Source of the DNA: Pseudomonas sp. MF4836
GTDB taxonomy: Bacteria > Pseudomonadota > Gammaproteobacteria > Pseudomonadales > Pseudomonadaceae
DNA length: 64,000 nt
NCBI RefSeq assembly: GCF_002018875.1
Contig: NZ_MVOL01000004.1
Location: 1-64,000, forward strand
Direction of reading: 5' to 3'
Shown: positions 16,444-25,017 of the stretch, piece by piece
Position numbering within the stretch: the first letter of the stretch is position 1
How the letters are laid out: each line of letters begins with the position of its first letter
The notes under the pieces: generated by a model
Databases searched by the model: none
The model's input: the letters and a program-made list of their open reading frames with translations, nothing else
What the model was told of the DNA's origin: nothing
Position numbers and translations under genes: made by a program

Positions 16444-19400
16444 ATGAACGAGAGTGCACAACCTTCCGGCCAGGCAGCAGCCCCGCAGGTCAGTGAAAAG
16501 ATCCACCCAACCTTGTTCATCGCCCTCGGCGGCACCGGCATGAAGGTCAACATCCGCCTGCGCCGGCGCATCCTCAATGCCATTTGGGGTGGCAACAACC
16601 AGGTGCAGCAGATTTCCGACTTCCCCCTAGTGCAGTTCGTCAACTTCGACCTCGATTCGGGTGAAGTGACCCAGGACGGCAAGTCGATCAAGACCGACGT
16701 GCTGGCCGAGCAGGTGGCCTTCACCTCCGAAGAAAAGATCATCGAGCCGCTCAACCTGAGCAAGTACACGCACTCCATCGATGAGCTCAACCGCCATCGC
16801 GAAGTGGCCGAGTGGTTCCCCCTGACCCCGGAAAAGATCAAGAGCCTGGGCATCGATCCGTCCAAGGGCGCCGGGCAAATCCGCGCCCTGTCTCGGCTGT
16901 ACTTCTTCGACAAGTACCCGAGCATCCGCGACAAGCTGCGCAGCAAGGTCGGGCGCCTGCTGAGCAACATCGGCGCCCAGGCCGACAAGTTGAAAAAGCT
17001 CGGCCTGGAAATCGATCCGGGCAAGATCCGCGTGGTGATCACCGGCTCTGCGGCCGGCGGCACCGGTTCGGGTTCGTTCCTGGACATGGGGTTCCTGGCC
17101 AAGGCCATCCTCAAGGAAAACAACATCGCCGGTAAGGTCGACCTGTTCCTGGTGCTGCCGGGCGGCTTCGGCTCCTACAACGCCGAGCGCGTCCAGGCCA
17201 ACGGCTATGCGGCGCTGATGGAGCTGGAGACCTGCATGCGCGGCAACCCGCTGCTCAAGCACTGGGACGCCACCGACAACCTGTTTATCGACAACCGTCC
17301 CTACGACGACGTGTACATCATCGATAACAGCAACGTCGCCCAGGCCAAGACCAGCGACCAGGAAGACATCTACGAGATGCTCTCGGATGCGCTGTTCACC
17401 GACTTCACCTCCCAGGATTTCGCCAACAAGAAGCGCTCGATCGCGGTCAACCAGAACCAGCACAAGATCCGCTCCTACAGCGTGAGCCTGCCCCAGGACT
17501 ACGGCAGCGACACCAAGCTGCACTTTCCGCGCTCGTACTCGTCCCTGGGCCAGGCGGTGCTCGACACCCAGGTCGACGCGCGCCAGCACGTTCGCCTCAA
17601 TCGCCAGGTGCAGCAGATGCTCAAGGCGTTCTTCGGGGCGGCCAACGCCAATAACGCGGTCAACGACAATCGCCCGACCGACAAGGAACGCGACGAGTTC
17701 CTGCGCGAGCAACTGAACGTCACCCCACGGACCTTCACCGAGCTGCCGGACTTCCTGTCCCGCGTCGAGTTGACCCTGGCCACGGGCGAGTTCACCCACT
17801 ACCAGATCGCCGACGACCTGTTGCAGGTCGAGGGCGACAACAGCATCACCGCGCAGATCGAGCAGAAAACCGAGAGCCTGTTCGAACGCCTGCAAAACGG
17901 CGGGGCAGACAAGGACCAGTGGCTGACCCACGTGCGGGAAATCCAGCAACAGCTGGAGCGCGACACCAAGGGCAGTTCGGTGGACAGCGCCGAGCGCAAC
18001 CACGAAGTGCGGATCAAGGAAAACCGCAAGAAGCGCATCGCCGAACTGGTGCGTGAAGACGCCTTGCCCGAGAAGCTGTTCCGACGCCTGGACGATGACG
18101 AGCGCGGCGGCCTGGATTACACCCTGGCGCTGGTGGAAATGCTCAAGGACCGCCTGGAAAACGAAGGCACCGGGATCATCCCGGCCCTGGAAAAGAACGC
18201 CGCGCGCTTCAAGGAACTGTCGGAAAAACTCGAGTCCTCGGAGCTGGCCCGCGAGTTCGAACGCCTCAAGGAAACCACCGGTTCAGGCCTGCTGGCGCGC
18301 CTGAGCGGCAAGGACAAACAAGCCGACACGGTGCTGGTCCAGGTCAAGGACACCCTGCGCGAAAGCCTGCTGTTCTACGTGCGCCATGTCGCCGCCCGTG
18401 AAGCCGCACAACTGCTGCGCGAGATCTCCGAGTGGCTGGGCCGCAAGGAATCGGTGGACCAGAACGGTCGCGCGATCTGGAACGGCTTTGTCGGCCGCCT
18501 GCAGGATGGCCGCAACGCGGTCGACAGCCTGCTCAAGCGCATCGACACCGACATCACCAAGATCGACGCCAGCATCAAGGAAAAACACGCCACCCTGATT
18601 CCCCTGGCGCCAGTGCAAGGCAACGAAGAGCCGGCCGCCAATGGCGCGGATGTGCGCGAGTGGGCCAAGGACGCGTTCAAGGATTTCGGCGGTTCGAAAG
18701 TGCTGTTCGGCAAGTTGCAGACCGAAGAGGGCCAGGAAGAGCTGCTGCTCAAGCTGCGCAATAAATCCGTGCAGCAACTGCCGAAGAACGCGCAGCGCAT
18801 CGATCCGCTGATGAGCGCCCTGGCGGCCCTGAACCCGGAAGAGCAGCGCGAGAAATTCCGCCAGTTGCTGCAACGGGCCATGCCGTGGGTGCCGCTGAAC
18901 CTCACTGGCGGTTTCGATATCGGCCAGAAGCTCTACACCTGCCTGATCGGCGTGCATGACCATGCCGAGTTCAAGCGCGTATACGGCGCGACCCTCGGCC
19001 AATGCCTGCCACAGGGTACGGCTATCAACGCCAGCGATATCCAGTTCGTGGAGTCGGGGATCCCCGGCAAACTGATCTGCTTCACCGAATTGAGCGGCTT
19101 CCCGCTGCCGGCGCTGACCCCGCTGTCGACCTACCTGGCCAGCTACCGCAAGGAAAGCGCGGCGATCCCGCTGCATGTGCACAAGCGCATCAGCCAGTTC
19201 GTGCAGCCGATCCAGTTCACCCAGGAGCAGTACCGCCAGTTCGCCGAGGACTTCAAACTCTACCTGCACGCGATTGCCCTTGGCGTGCTCAAGCGCCTGG
19301 ACAACGGCCTGTACGAGTTCTTTATCGACAAGGAAGACTTCACCATCGGCGACGAATTCTCCATTCGTCAAAGCGGCCTGAAGCCGGTGCACCGCAGTGA

Positions 19401-20121
19401 CATCGAAGCCCAGGTGCGTGACCGCACCCTGAGCCTCAACGAGGTCCAGATCGCGGCGCTGATCGCGCTGTTCGATGACATGAGCCGCAGCGCCTACAAA
19501 GCGCAGAAACGCATCGACGAGCAAGGCGCTTCGGAACCGTTCCAGGCCTTCCCGTACAAGATTGCCGAGCTGCTGAAAAAAGAGTACCTGGCCCGCCTCA
19601 AGCGCCAGGCCGGTGACCGCGACCAGGAGCTGGTGAAGTTGGCCGAAAGCTACCTGGGGCGCTTCAGCCAGCGCGTGATCGGCTCCCGGGCCGACGTCTA
19701 CGCAGATGAGGTGCATGCCGACCACGAAGAAAAACTCAGCGTCGCCAAGGAGTTTTTCGCCGAGGGCTGGCTGGAGAACCTGCTCAAGCCGGTGGCGGCG
19801 CCGTTTGCCGGCCAAGCGCCTGCGGCCCCAGGCTTTGCCGCGCCACCGCCGATTGCCGGCGGCGCGCTACCACCACCGGTGGCGGCGGTGCAGTACAGCT
19901 ATCACCTGAACGTCGCCGGGACCAATTACGGCCCCTACACCTCGGCGCAGTTGCAGCAGTACGTGCAGACCGGGCAAGTGACCCGCGACAGCATGCTGTG
20001 GCGTGAAGGCATGGCCGCCTGGCTCAGTGCCGGGCAGATCCAGGAGCTGGCCCACCTGTTCGCCCCGGCGGCAGGCAGTCCACCGCCACTGGGCGGCCCA
20101 GCCATGCCGCCACCGCTCTGA
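16444..20121 (+). CDS. tubulin/FtsZ-like protein with C-terminal GYF_2 domain
   Basis: A 1225-residue protein. The N-terminal domain carries tubulin-superfamily loops in order: ALGGTG (27-32, like T1), VNFDLD (66-71, like the T2 VNTD) and GGTGSGS (205-211, the T4 signature GGGTGTG). This matches the tubulin-like PF13809-type family. Residues about 384-794 are a charged helical insert with coiled-coil character, absent from the paralog at 21934. Residues 1151-1206 are a GYF_2-type domain (NYGPY, MLWREGMAAW), flanked by PPP segments at about 1130-1145 and 1211-1225. I start at ATG 16444 because GGAG lies 6 nt upstream. A nucleotide-dependent filament is predicted, not shown. Confidence 0.83.
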   Translation: MNESAQPSGQAAAPQVSEKIHPTLFIALGGTGMKVNIRLRRRILNAIWGGNNQVQQISDFPLVQFVNFDLDSGEVTQDGKSIKTDVLAEQVAFTSEEKIIEPLNLSKYTHSIDELNRHREVAEWFPLTPEKIKSLGIDPSKGAGQIRALSRLYFFDKYPSIRDKLRSKVGRLLSNIGAQADKLKKLGLEIDPGKIRVVITGSAAGGTGSGSFLDMGFLAKAILKENNIAGKVDLFLVLPGGFGSYNAERVQANGYAALMELETCMRGNPLLKHWDATDNLFIDNRPYDDVYIIDNSNVAQAKTSDQEDIYEMLSDALFTDFTSQDFANKKRSIAVNQNQHKIRSYSVSLPQDYGSDTKLHFPRSYSSLGQAVLDTQVDARQHVRLNRQVQQMLKAFFGAANANNAVNDNRPTDKERDEFLREQLNVTPRTFTELPDFLSRVELTLATGEFTHYQIADDLLQVEGDNSITAQIEQKTESLFERLQNGGADKDQWLTHVREIQQQLERDTKGSSVDSAERNHEVRIKENRKKRIAELVREDALPEKLFRRLDDDERGGLDYTLALVEMLKDRLENEGTGIIPALEKNAARFKELSEKLESSELAREFERLKETTGSGLLARLSGKDKQADTVLVQVKDTLRESLLFYVRHVAAREAAQLLREISEWLGRKESVDQNGRAIWNGFVGRLQDGRNAVDSLLKRIDTDITKIDASIKEKHATLIPLAPVQGNEEPAANGADVREWAKDAFKDFGGSKVLFGKLQTEEGQEELLLKLRNKSVQQLPKNAQRIDPLMSALAALNPEEQREKFRQLLQRAMPWVPLNLTGGFDIGQKLYTCLIGVHDHAEFKRVYGATLGQCLPQGTAINASDIQFVESGIPGKLICFTELSGFPLPALTPLSTYLASYRKESAAIPLHVHKRISQFVQPIQFTQEQYRQFAEDFKLYLHAIALGVLKRLDNGLYEFFIDKEDFTIGDEFSIRQSGLKPVHRSDIEAQVRDRTLSLNEVQIAALIALFDDMSRSAYKAQKRIDEQGASEPFQAFPYKIAELLKKEYLARLKRQAGDRDQELVKLAESYLGRFSQRVIGSRADVYADEVHADHEEKLSVAKEFFAEGWLENLLKPVAAPFAGQAPAAPGFAAPPPIAGGALPPPVAAVQYSYHLNVAGTNYGPYTSAQLQQYVQTGQVTRDSMLWREGMAAWLSAGQIQELAHLFAPAAGSPPPLGGPAMPPPL

Positions 20122-20143
20122 ACCAAGCGAAGACGAGAACCCT

Positions 20144-21115
20144 ATGTCAGCGTCAGTCAAAGCCGCCGAGTTTCCCGCTACCTGCGCCAACAGCGCCTGT
20201 GGCCGGACACTCTGCGGGCCGGTGAAACACTGCCCGTACTGTGGCGTCGCCGTGCAACCGCCGATCTCGGCCAAGGCCCCCGTGGCCGTGGCCGCCAAGG
20301 AGCCCGCCAGCCCGCCGCCGGTGGTCGAACCCAAGGCCGCCGCGCTGAAGTTCGAGCTGCCGGCTGCCCCTGCGCCAGCCGCGCCGCAGCCCGTGGCACC
20401 CGCGCCGGCCGCTCCGGCAGCCGCGCCGACCCCACCCGTGGCACCGCCTGCGGATAAACCCAAGGGCCTGCTGAAAAAAATCGTGATCGGTGCGCTGGTC
20501 CTGGCACTGCTGGCGTTCTATGGCATGAACCAGCTCGGCTCGCGCAACAGTCAGCGCGACCTGGAGCAAGTGCTGCTCGCTGGTCAGCAATGCCTGCGCC
20601 AGAGCGACTACAACTGCGCGCTGGATAAAGCCGAACAGGTCCTGCAGAAAAACAGCAAGGACCCGGCGGCCCTGAGCCTGTTGAATCGGGCCAAAGACGG
20701 CTTGAAGCAGGTTCAGCGCGACAAGGACCTGGCGGACCAGGCACGGCAGAAGGAGCAGGACCGCAAGGCTCAGCAAGACGCTGCCGACCAGCGCAAGCGC
20801 GCCGAAGAGCAGGCCCGGCGCGAGCAGGAAGCCAAGGCCGCGGCGCAGGTCCAGTCGATCCCGGCACCCGCAACGCAGCCCAGCACGCCTCCGCGTTCCA
20901 CCACGCGCATCGAGCAGAACAACGGCGCCGCCAGCATGGTCGGCCGCTCGCTGAACGAGGCACGCAAGGCCTTGATCCGCCGCGACTACCAGAGCGCGAT
21001 CACCGTCGCCCGGTTGGTGCTCAACATGGACCCGGGCAACCGCGAGGCGCAGAACATCATCAACCAGGCCACCCGCCAGCAATCCCAGGCCCTGAACCGG
21101 ACCACCATCGAATGA
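20144..21115 (+). CDS. zinc-ribbon, Pro-rich, single-TM protein
   Basis: A 323-residue protein. Cys14, Cys19, Cys30 and Cys33 (last pair CPYC) form a zinc ribbon at the N-terminus. Residues about 40-107 are Ala/Pro-rich with PPP and PAPAAP repeats, a possible ligand for GYF domains. One membrane helix lies at 112-128. The rest is helical: a short TPR-like part with QCLRQSDYNCALDKAEQVL, a charged coiled coil, then a second repeat-like part (ALIRRDYQSAITVARLVL). The predicted topology is N-terminus in the cytoplasm and coiled coil in the periplasm. It lies 22 bp after the large tubulin-like gene. Confidence 0.75.
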   Translation: MSASVKAAEFPATCANSACGRTLCGPVKHCPYCGVAVQPPISAKAPVAVAAKEPASPPPVVEPKAAALKFELPAAPAPAAPQPVAPAPAAPAAAPTPPVAPPADKPKGLLKKIVIGALVLALLAFYGMNQLGSRNSQRDLEQVLLAGQQCLRQSDYNCALDKAEQVLQKNSKDPAALSLLNRAKDGLKQVQRDKDLADQARQKEQDRKAQQDAADQRKRAEEQARREQEAKAAAQVQSIPAPATQPSTPPRSTTRIEQNNGAASMVGRSLNEARKALIRRDYQSAITVARLVLNMDPGNREAQNIINQATRQQSQALNRTTIE

Positions 21116-21152
21116 TGACGCCGGCCTCCCTTCGAACACTTGGAAGTCATCC

Positions 21153-21866
21153 ATGACCCAGCACCCGCGTTCCCCCAATAAGCGTTTGCTTGCCCTGGGC
21201 CTCGTATCGATCTTCGGCCTGCAGAGCTGCGCCAACATCGACTCCAAGAGCATGAACCCGACCGGCTGGAGCGGCGGCGACTGGCTCAAGTGCGGCCTGG
21301 CCATCGCGGCAGGGGCGGCAGCAGGGGCAGCGGTCAGCGGCAAGAAGGATCGCGGGGTCGGCGTCGTAGCCGGCACGGCCGCAGGTATCGCCGTGTGCTT
21401 CGTGATCAACGCCAAGTCGGTGCAGACCCAGTCGCCCCAGGAAGTCGAGGCGCAGTACCGCAAAGGCGGCAAGAAGGCTCCTGCCGAGCCGCAAGTGGTC
21501 AGCTACCAGACCAGCATCCAGCCCGGCAGCACCATCAAGCGCGGCCAGCCGATCAAAGTGGTGTCCAACATCGTGGCCATCGATGGCAGCCGCCAGGCCG
21601 TCAACGAGATCAAGGAAGAAGTGCGCCTGTATGAGCCGGGCGCCACCACCGCGTTCAAGGAAGGCACCAAGGTCGCCAACGAGAAGCCCGGCAGCGGCGG
21701 TTACGAAAACACCTTCACCATCACCCTGGACAACCAGGTGCCGCAAGGCGTGTACCGCGTCGACACCTCGGTGCTGCTCAACGGCAAGCCGGTCAACACC
21801 CGCAGCAACAACGTGCAACTGGTGATGATCGACGCCGACACCTATCAGATCGCCTACCTCGACTGA
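21153..21866 (+). CDS. glycine-rich lipoprotein of the cluster
   Basis: A 237-residue protein with a lipoprotein signal; the lipobox LQSC places the lipidated Cys at 26. Residues about 45-80 contain Gly/Ala repeats (AIAAGAAAGAAVSG, GVVAGTAAGIAV), resembling a glycine zipper that inserts in or against a membrane. The C-terminal half is beta-rich (PIKVVSNIVAID, VYRVDTSVLLNG). It may be the outer-membrane or envelope partner of the cluster. No known family is recognised. It lies 37 bp after the zinc-ribbon gene. Confidence 0.75.
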   Translation: MTQHPRSPNKRLLALGLVSIFGLQSCANIDSKSMNPTGWSGGDWLKCGLAIAAGAAAGAAVSGKKDRGVGVVAGTAAGIAVCFVINAKSVQTQSPQEVEAQYRKGGKKAPAEPQVVSYQTSIQPGSTIKRGQPIKVVSNIVAIDGSRQAVNEIKEEVRLYEPGATTAFKEGTKVANEKPGSGGYENTFTITLDNQVPQGVYRVDTSVLLNGKPVNTRSNNVQLVMIDADTYQIAYLD

Positions 21867-21876
21867 AATGCCTGAT

Positions 21877-21899
21877 GGGGGGCGCCCGTCGGGCGCCCC
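21877..21899 (+). other. intergenic hairpin before the second tubulin-like gene
   Basis: A very GC-rich inverted repeat (GGGGCGCC with GGCGCCCC) around a short loop, with no T run. It may attenuate or process the transcript. Its position matches the hairpin at 16347-16373. Confidence 0.5.
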
Positions 21900-21933
21900 T
21901 GGGCAAACCGCATGGATCGCTGGAGACACACCC

Positions 21934-24300
21934 ATGACCGAATCCGGGTATGAGGTTCGCCCCACGCTTTTTATCGCGCTGGGCAACACCGGCCGCCGGG
22001 TCGGCCTGCACCTGCGCAAGCGCCTGCTGGCCACCTCCTGGCGCGAGGGGCAACGCATCGAGCGCCTCGCCGACTTCCCCCTGGCGCGCTTTATTCGGTT
22101 CCACCCGAGTGACTTCCAGGTCTGGGAGCGGGGCCTGGAGCCCGCACAGCCCGAAGCCTGTTTTCGGGTCGATGAAATCATCAGTGGCCCGTTCGACCCC
22201 GAGGCCGAGCTGGACTCGCCCGACGTCGCCAAATGGTCGCCCCTGACCTCGCAGACCATGAAGCACTGGGGAATCGAGCCGATGAAATACCATCGGCTTC
22301 GCGGTTTTTCCCGCCTGTACTGCCTGACCCAGGCCGACCAGATCCGCGCCAGGGTGCGTCAGGCCCTGCACCACCTGCACACCTGCGACCCCACGCAAGA
22401 CGCCGAGGCCCAGCGCCTTGGCCTCAAGGTAAGCCGGGACTGCGTCAATATCGTGATAACCGCTTCGGCGGCGGGCAGCTACGGTTCGGGGTCGTTTCTG
22501 CAGATCGGCGATCTGGTCCGGCAAACACTTGCCGAACAGAACATCCCCGGGCGTGTCGCCTTGCATCTGGTATTGGCCGGCGGGGCGATGCACATCGAAC
22601 CGGAGCGGGCACAGGCCCACAGCTACGCCGCACTGATGGAGCTGGAAACTCGCGGGCGTGGTTATACGACCGCGCAGGACGACAACCCGGTGGGGCCGTT
22701 CGACGACCTCTATGTGTTCGACACCTGCAACCTCGCGCAACGTCGCTGTGAGGAGCCTGAAGACCTGCCGTTGATGCTCGGCGACATGCTGTTCAACGAT
22801 CTGGCCAATCCGCCGCTGAGCGAAAAAAAATGGATCATGAGCAGCATCCATCGCCAGTACACCATCCGTAGTCATAGAGTGGAACTGCCGGAAGAATTCG
22901 AAAATACCCCCGCCCTGCGGAACCCCATGAGCTATTCCAGCCAGGGGCATGCCGAGCTGTACGCGACGTTCCGGCCCGACGGCCTGGCCGACCTGCACCT
23001 GAGCGGCCACACCCAGCCGCTGCTCAGCGGGTTGATGGCGCCACAGGAGGGCGAAGACCCACTGCTCGCCCTGTTGGCCGGCCTGACTGCGCAAGACCTC
23101 CGCCGGGTATTGAGCCTGTGGCTGGAACAGGCCATGCCCTGGGCCAACCTGGAGCTTGAACCCGGCCGCGGAACCAACCCCGACGGTTACCTGTGTCTGC
23201 TCAGCGTGCCGCAACCTGCCGAGTTCAGGCGCCTGTACGGTGAGTTGCTGAGTCAATGCCTGCCCGCACTGCCAGGCCTGCGCCCGAATGACCTGCAATT
23301 CATCGATTGTCAGGTCCCTGGGCGGTTGGTCGCCTCCATGCGCTCGAGCGGCTTTGCCCTGAATGCCTTGCGCGACCTGCCCGTCTACCTGGCCAACTAC
23401 CGCAAGCAGGCACAGCAGCGTCCCTTGCACGTGAACAAGCACGCCAACTGCCATCCGCTGATCTTCGACCAGGCGCACTACCTGGCCTTGGCGCACGACC
23501 TGCGCCTGTATCTGCAAGCCATTGCCCTGGGCGAATTGACCCGCAACCCGGGGCAGGCCTACGAACTCATCGACGAAGGCGAGGCCTTTGGCATCGGCAC
23601 CGAGCCGGCCATTCGCCAATACGGGCTGCGGGCCCCTCATCGGCAGCTGCTCTCGACGCGGGTGCAGGCGCGTTTGAGCCAGCCGCGCCCGGCACTGCTT
23701 GCCGCGCTGTGCGCGCTGTTCGAGCACTTAAGGCACGACGCTTACAAAAGCCTGAGAGTGGTCGATGAAAAAGGGATAGCCGAGCCGGCGTGCTCATTGC
23801 CCAGGGAGCTCAGCGCCATCCTCCGCAGCGAATCCTTCAGGCTCCTGCACGAGCAGGCGCCTGAACACGCCGAAGCCCTGATCGAGCAGGCGCGAAATCA
23901 CTTGCCGGCGTTCACCCGTTCGATCAGCGGCTCCAAAGGCGATGTCTATGTCTCTGAAGTCGTCCCGCACCACAGCGAGAAACTCCAGCTGCGCCCGGAG
24001 TGCTTCGACCCTGGCTGGCTGGAGGCTTTGTTCAACCCAGGCATTCATGCAGCACAGGCCGCGGCGCAGCATGCCAGGGACAGTCAGGCGCGCTATCACC
24101 TCAACGTTGGCGGCGTCGAATACGGCCCTTACAGCTTTCTTGAGCTGCAACACTACGTCAGCACCGGGCAGATCACGCGCCAGAGCTTGCTGTGGCGTCC
24201 GGGCTTGAGCCAGTGGTTTGTCGCCGAGACCCAGGCGGAGCTGGCGGGCCTGTTCACACCGCCTGCGGCGCCCCCCAGCGAGCCGCCGATGCCGGGCTAG
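21934..24300 (+). CDS. second tubulin-like protein with GYF_2 domain, altered GTP loops
   Basis: A 788-residue paralog of the protein at 16444, alignable almost throughout except for a missing block of about 410 residues. Its nucleotide loops differ: T1 reads ALGNTG (15-20), the T2-like segment reads IRFHPSD and T4 reads AGSYGSGS (180-187), where the large copy has GGTGSGS. Loss of these glycines and of the T2 Asn-Asp suggests weak or no GTP hydrolysis. The GYF_2 domain is kept near the C-terminus (EYGPY, LLWRPGLSQW). ATG 21934 has GGAG upstream. Its stop shares bases with the stop of the convergent gene. Confidence 0.8.
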   Translation: MTESGYEVRPTLFIALGNTGRRVGLHLRKRLLATSWREGQRIERLADFPLARFIRFHPSDFQVWERGLEPAQPEACFRVDEIISGPFDPEAELDSPDVAKWSPLTSQTMKHWGIEPMKYHRLRGFSRLYCLTQADQIRARVRQALHHLHTCDPTQDAEAQRLGLKVSRDCVNIVITASAAGSYGSGSFLQIGDLVRQTLAEQNIPGRVALHLVLAGGAMHIEPERAQAHSYAALMELETRGRGYTTAQDDNPVGPFDDLYVFDTCNLAQRRCEEPEDLPLMLGDMLFNDLANPPLSEKKWIMSSIHRQYTIRSHRVELPEEFENTPALRNPMSYSSQGHAELYATFRPDGLADLHLSGHTQPLLSGLMAPQEGEDPLLALLAGLTAQDLRRVLSLWLEQAMPWANLELEPGRGTNPDGYLCLLSVPQPAEFRRLYGELLSQCLPALPGLRPNDLQFIDCQVPGRLVASMRSSGFALNALRDLPVYLANYRKQAQQRPLHVNKHANCHPLIFDQAHYLALAHDLRLYLQAIALGELTRNPGQAYELIDEGEAFGIGTEPAIRQYGLRAPHRQLLSTRVQARLSQPRPALLAALCALFEHLRHDAYKSLRVVDEKGIAEPACSLPRELSAILRSESFRLLHEQAPEHAEALIEQARNHLPAFTRSISGSKGDVYVSEVVPHHSEKLQLRPECFDPGWLEALFNPGIHAAQAAAQHARDSQARYHLNVGGVEYGPYSFLELQHYVSTGQITRQSLLWRPGLSQWFVAETQAELAGLFTPPAAPPSEPPMPG

Positions 24301-24698
24301 AGCTGTTCTTGCGGCTCTTGCGGCAGTTGCTCATCCAGGTGCAGCCAGGGCAGGCGGCTGTCGGTCCAGATATGCCGGTCGGCCGGGGCCTGTTCCGGGT
24401 GGTCGAGGGTGGCGATGGTCACGTCGATGCTGCCCGGGCTCAGCTGGGTCTCCAGCGCCAGCTGCGCACCGCAGTTGCCACAGAACAGGCGAGTGCAGCT
24501 GGGGGAGGAGCCGTAGCGCACGGGCGTGCCTTGGGTCCATTGGAAGGCCGGGGCGGGCAGGGTGATCCAGGTGGTCACCAGGCCGCCGCTGACCCGGCGG
24601 CAGATCGAGCAGTGGCAATGGGCGATATCCCGTAGCGGGCCACTGAATTGATAACGCAGCCGACCACAATGACAGCCCCCGGTGTGCAGTTCGCCCAT
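24297..24698 (-). CDS. GFA/CENP-V family zinc protein
   Basis: A 133-residue protein of the GFA (glutathione-dependent formaldehyde-activating enzyme-like) fold. All the expected zinc cysteines are present: GCHCG near residue 9, HCHCSICRR near 28-33 and FCGNCG near 72-75. Members are annotated as formaldehyde-activating, but the real substrate is usually unknown. It is convergent with the second tubulin-like gene, and their stop codons overlap in CTAG at 24297-24300. It is not part of that cluster. Confidence 0.88.
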   Translation of the reverse strand: MGELHTGGCHCGRLRYQFSGPLRDIAHCHCSICRRVSGGLVTTWITLPAPAFQWTQGTPVRYGSSPSCTRLFCGNCGAQLALETQLSPGSIDVTIATLDHPEQAPADRHIWTDSRLPWLHLDEQLPQEPQEQL

Positions 24699-24877
24699 GT
24701 GCCTTTCTCCCTTGCTGTGATGGCGGTCACTGTATGCCGCTCATCGGTTGCTTGAACATCCACTCATTCCTTTCACCGGCGAAAGGTAGCTGAAAGCTTC
24801 CCCGATTAGGATCGCCTCCACTTCCGGCAATAGACCGGTTGGCCACAGTGAGCGTTGCGACGCTTCCCGGCCCAATT

Positions 24878-24888
24878 AACAACAACAA
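24878..24888 (+). promoter_or_regulatory. candidate Hfq/Crc target in the transporter leader
   Basis: AACAACAACAA is an AAnAAnAA-type A-rich motif, the kind bound by Hfq with Crc in Pseudomonas catabolite repression. It lies immediately before an ATG at 24888 but 130 bp upstream of the transporter start. The rest of 24699-25017 holds the promoter region of the transporter, where I recognise no convincing -35/-10 pair. Confidence 0.4.
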
Positions 24889-24968
24889 TGGTGATTCTGA
24901 TGTTTGCTCCTACCCGCCTCGCTGCACCTACTCCACCCGTACGCCTCGCGCTTCCCGTTCTGCGCTGA
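24888..24968 (+). CDS. possible 26-codon leader peptide
   Basis: A short in-frame stretch starts at the ATG next to the A-rich motif and ends at TGA 24966-24968, encoding a Pro/Leu/Arg-rich peptide (begins MVILMFAP). No Shine-Dalgarno sequence is seen other than the A-rich stretch. It may be a leader peptide whose translation controls the transporter gene at 25018, or chance. Confidence 0.25.
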   Translation: MVILMFAPTRLAAPTPPVRLALPVLR

Positions 24969-25017
24969 CCCCACCCGGTTCGCCATTCCCTAGCCGCGCT
25001 ACGCCTGGAGTATTCCC

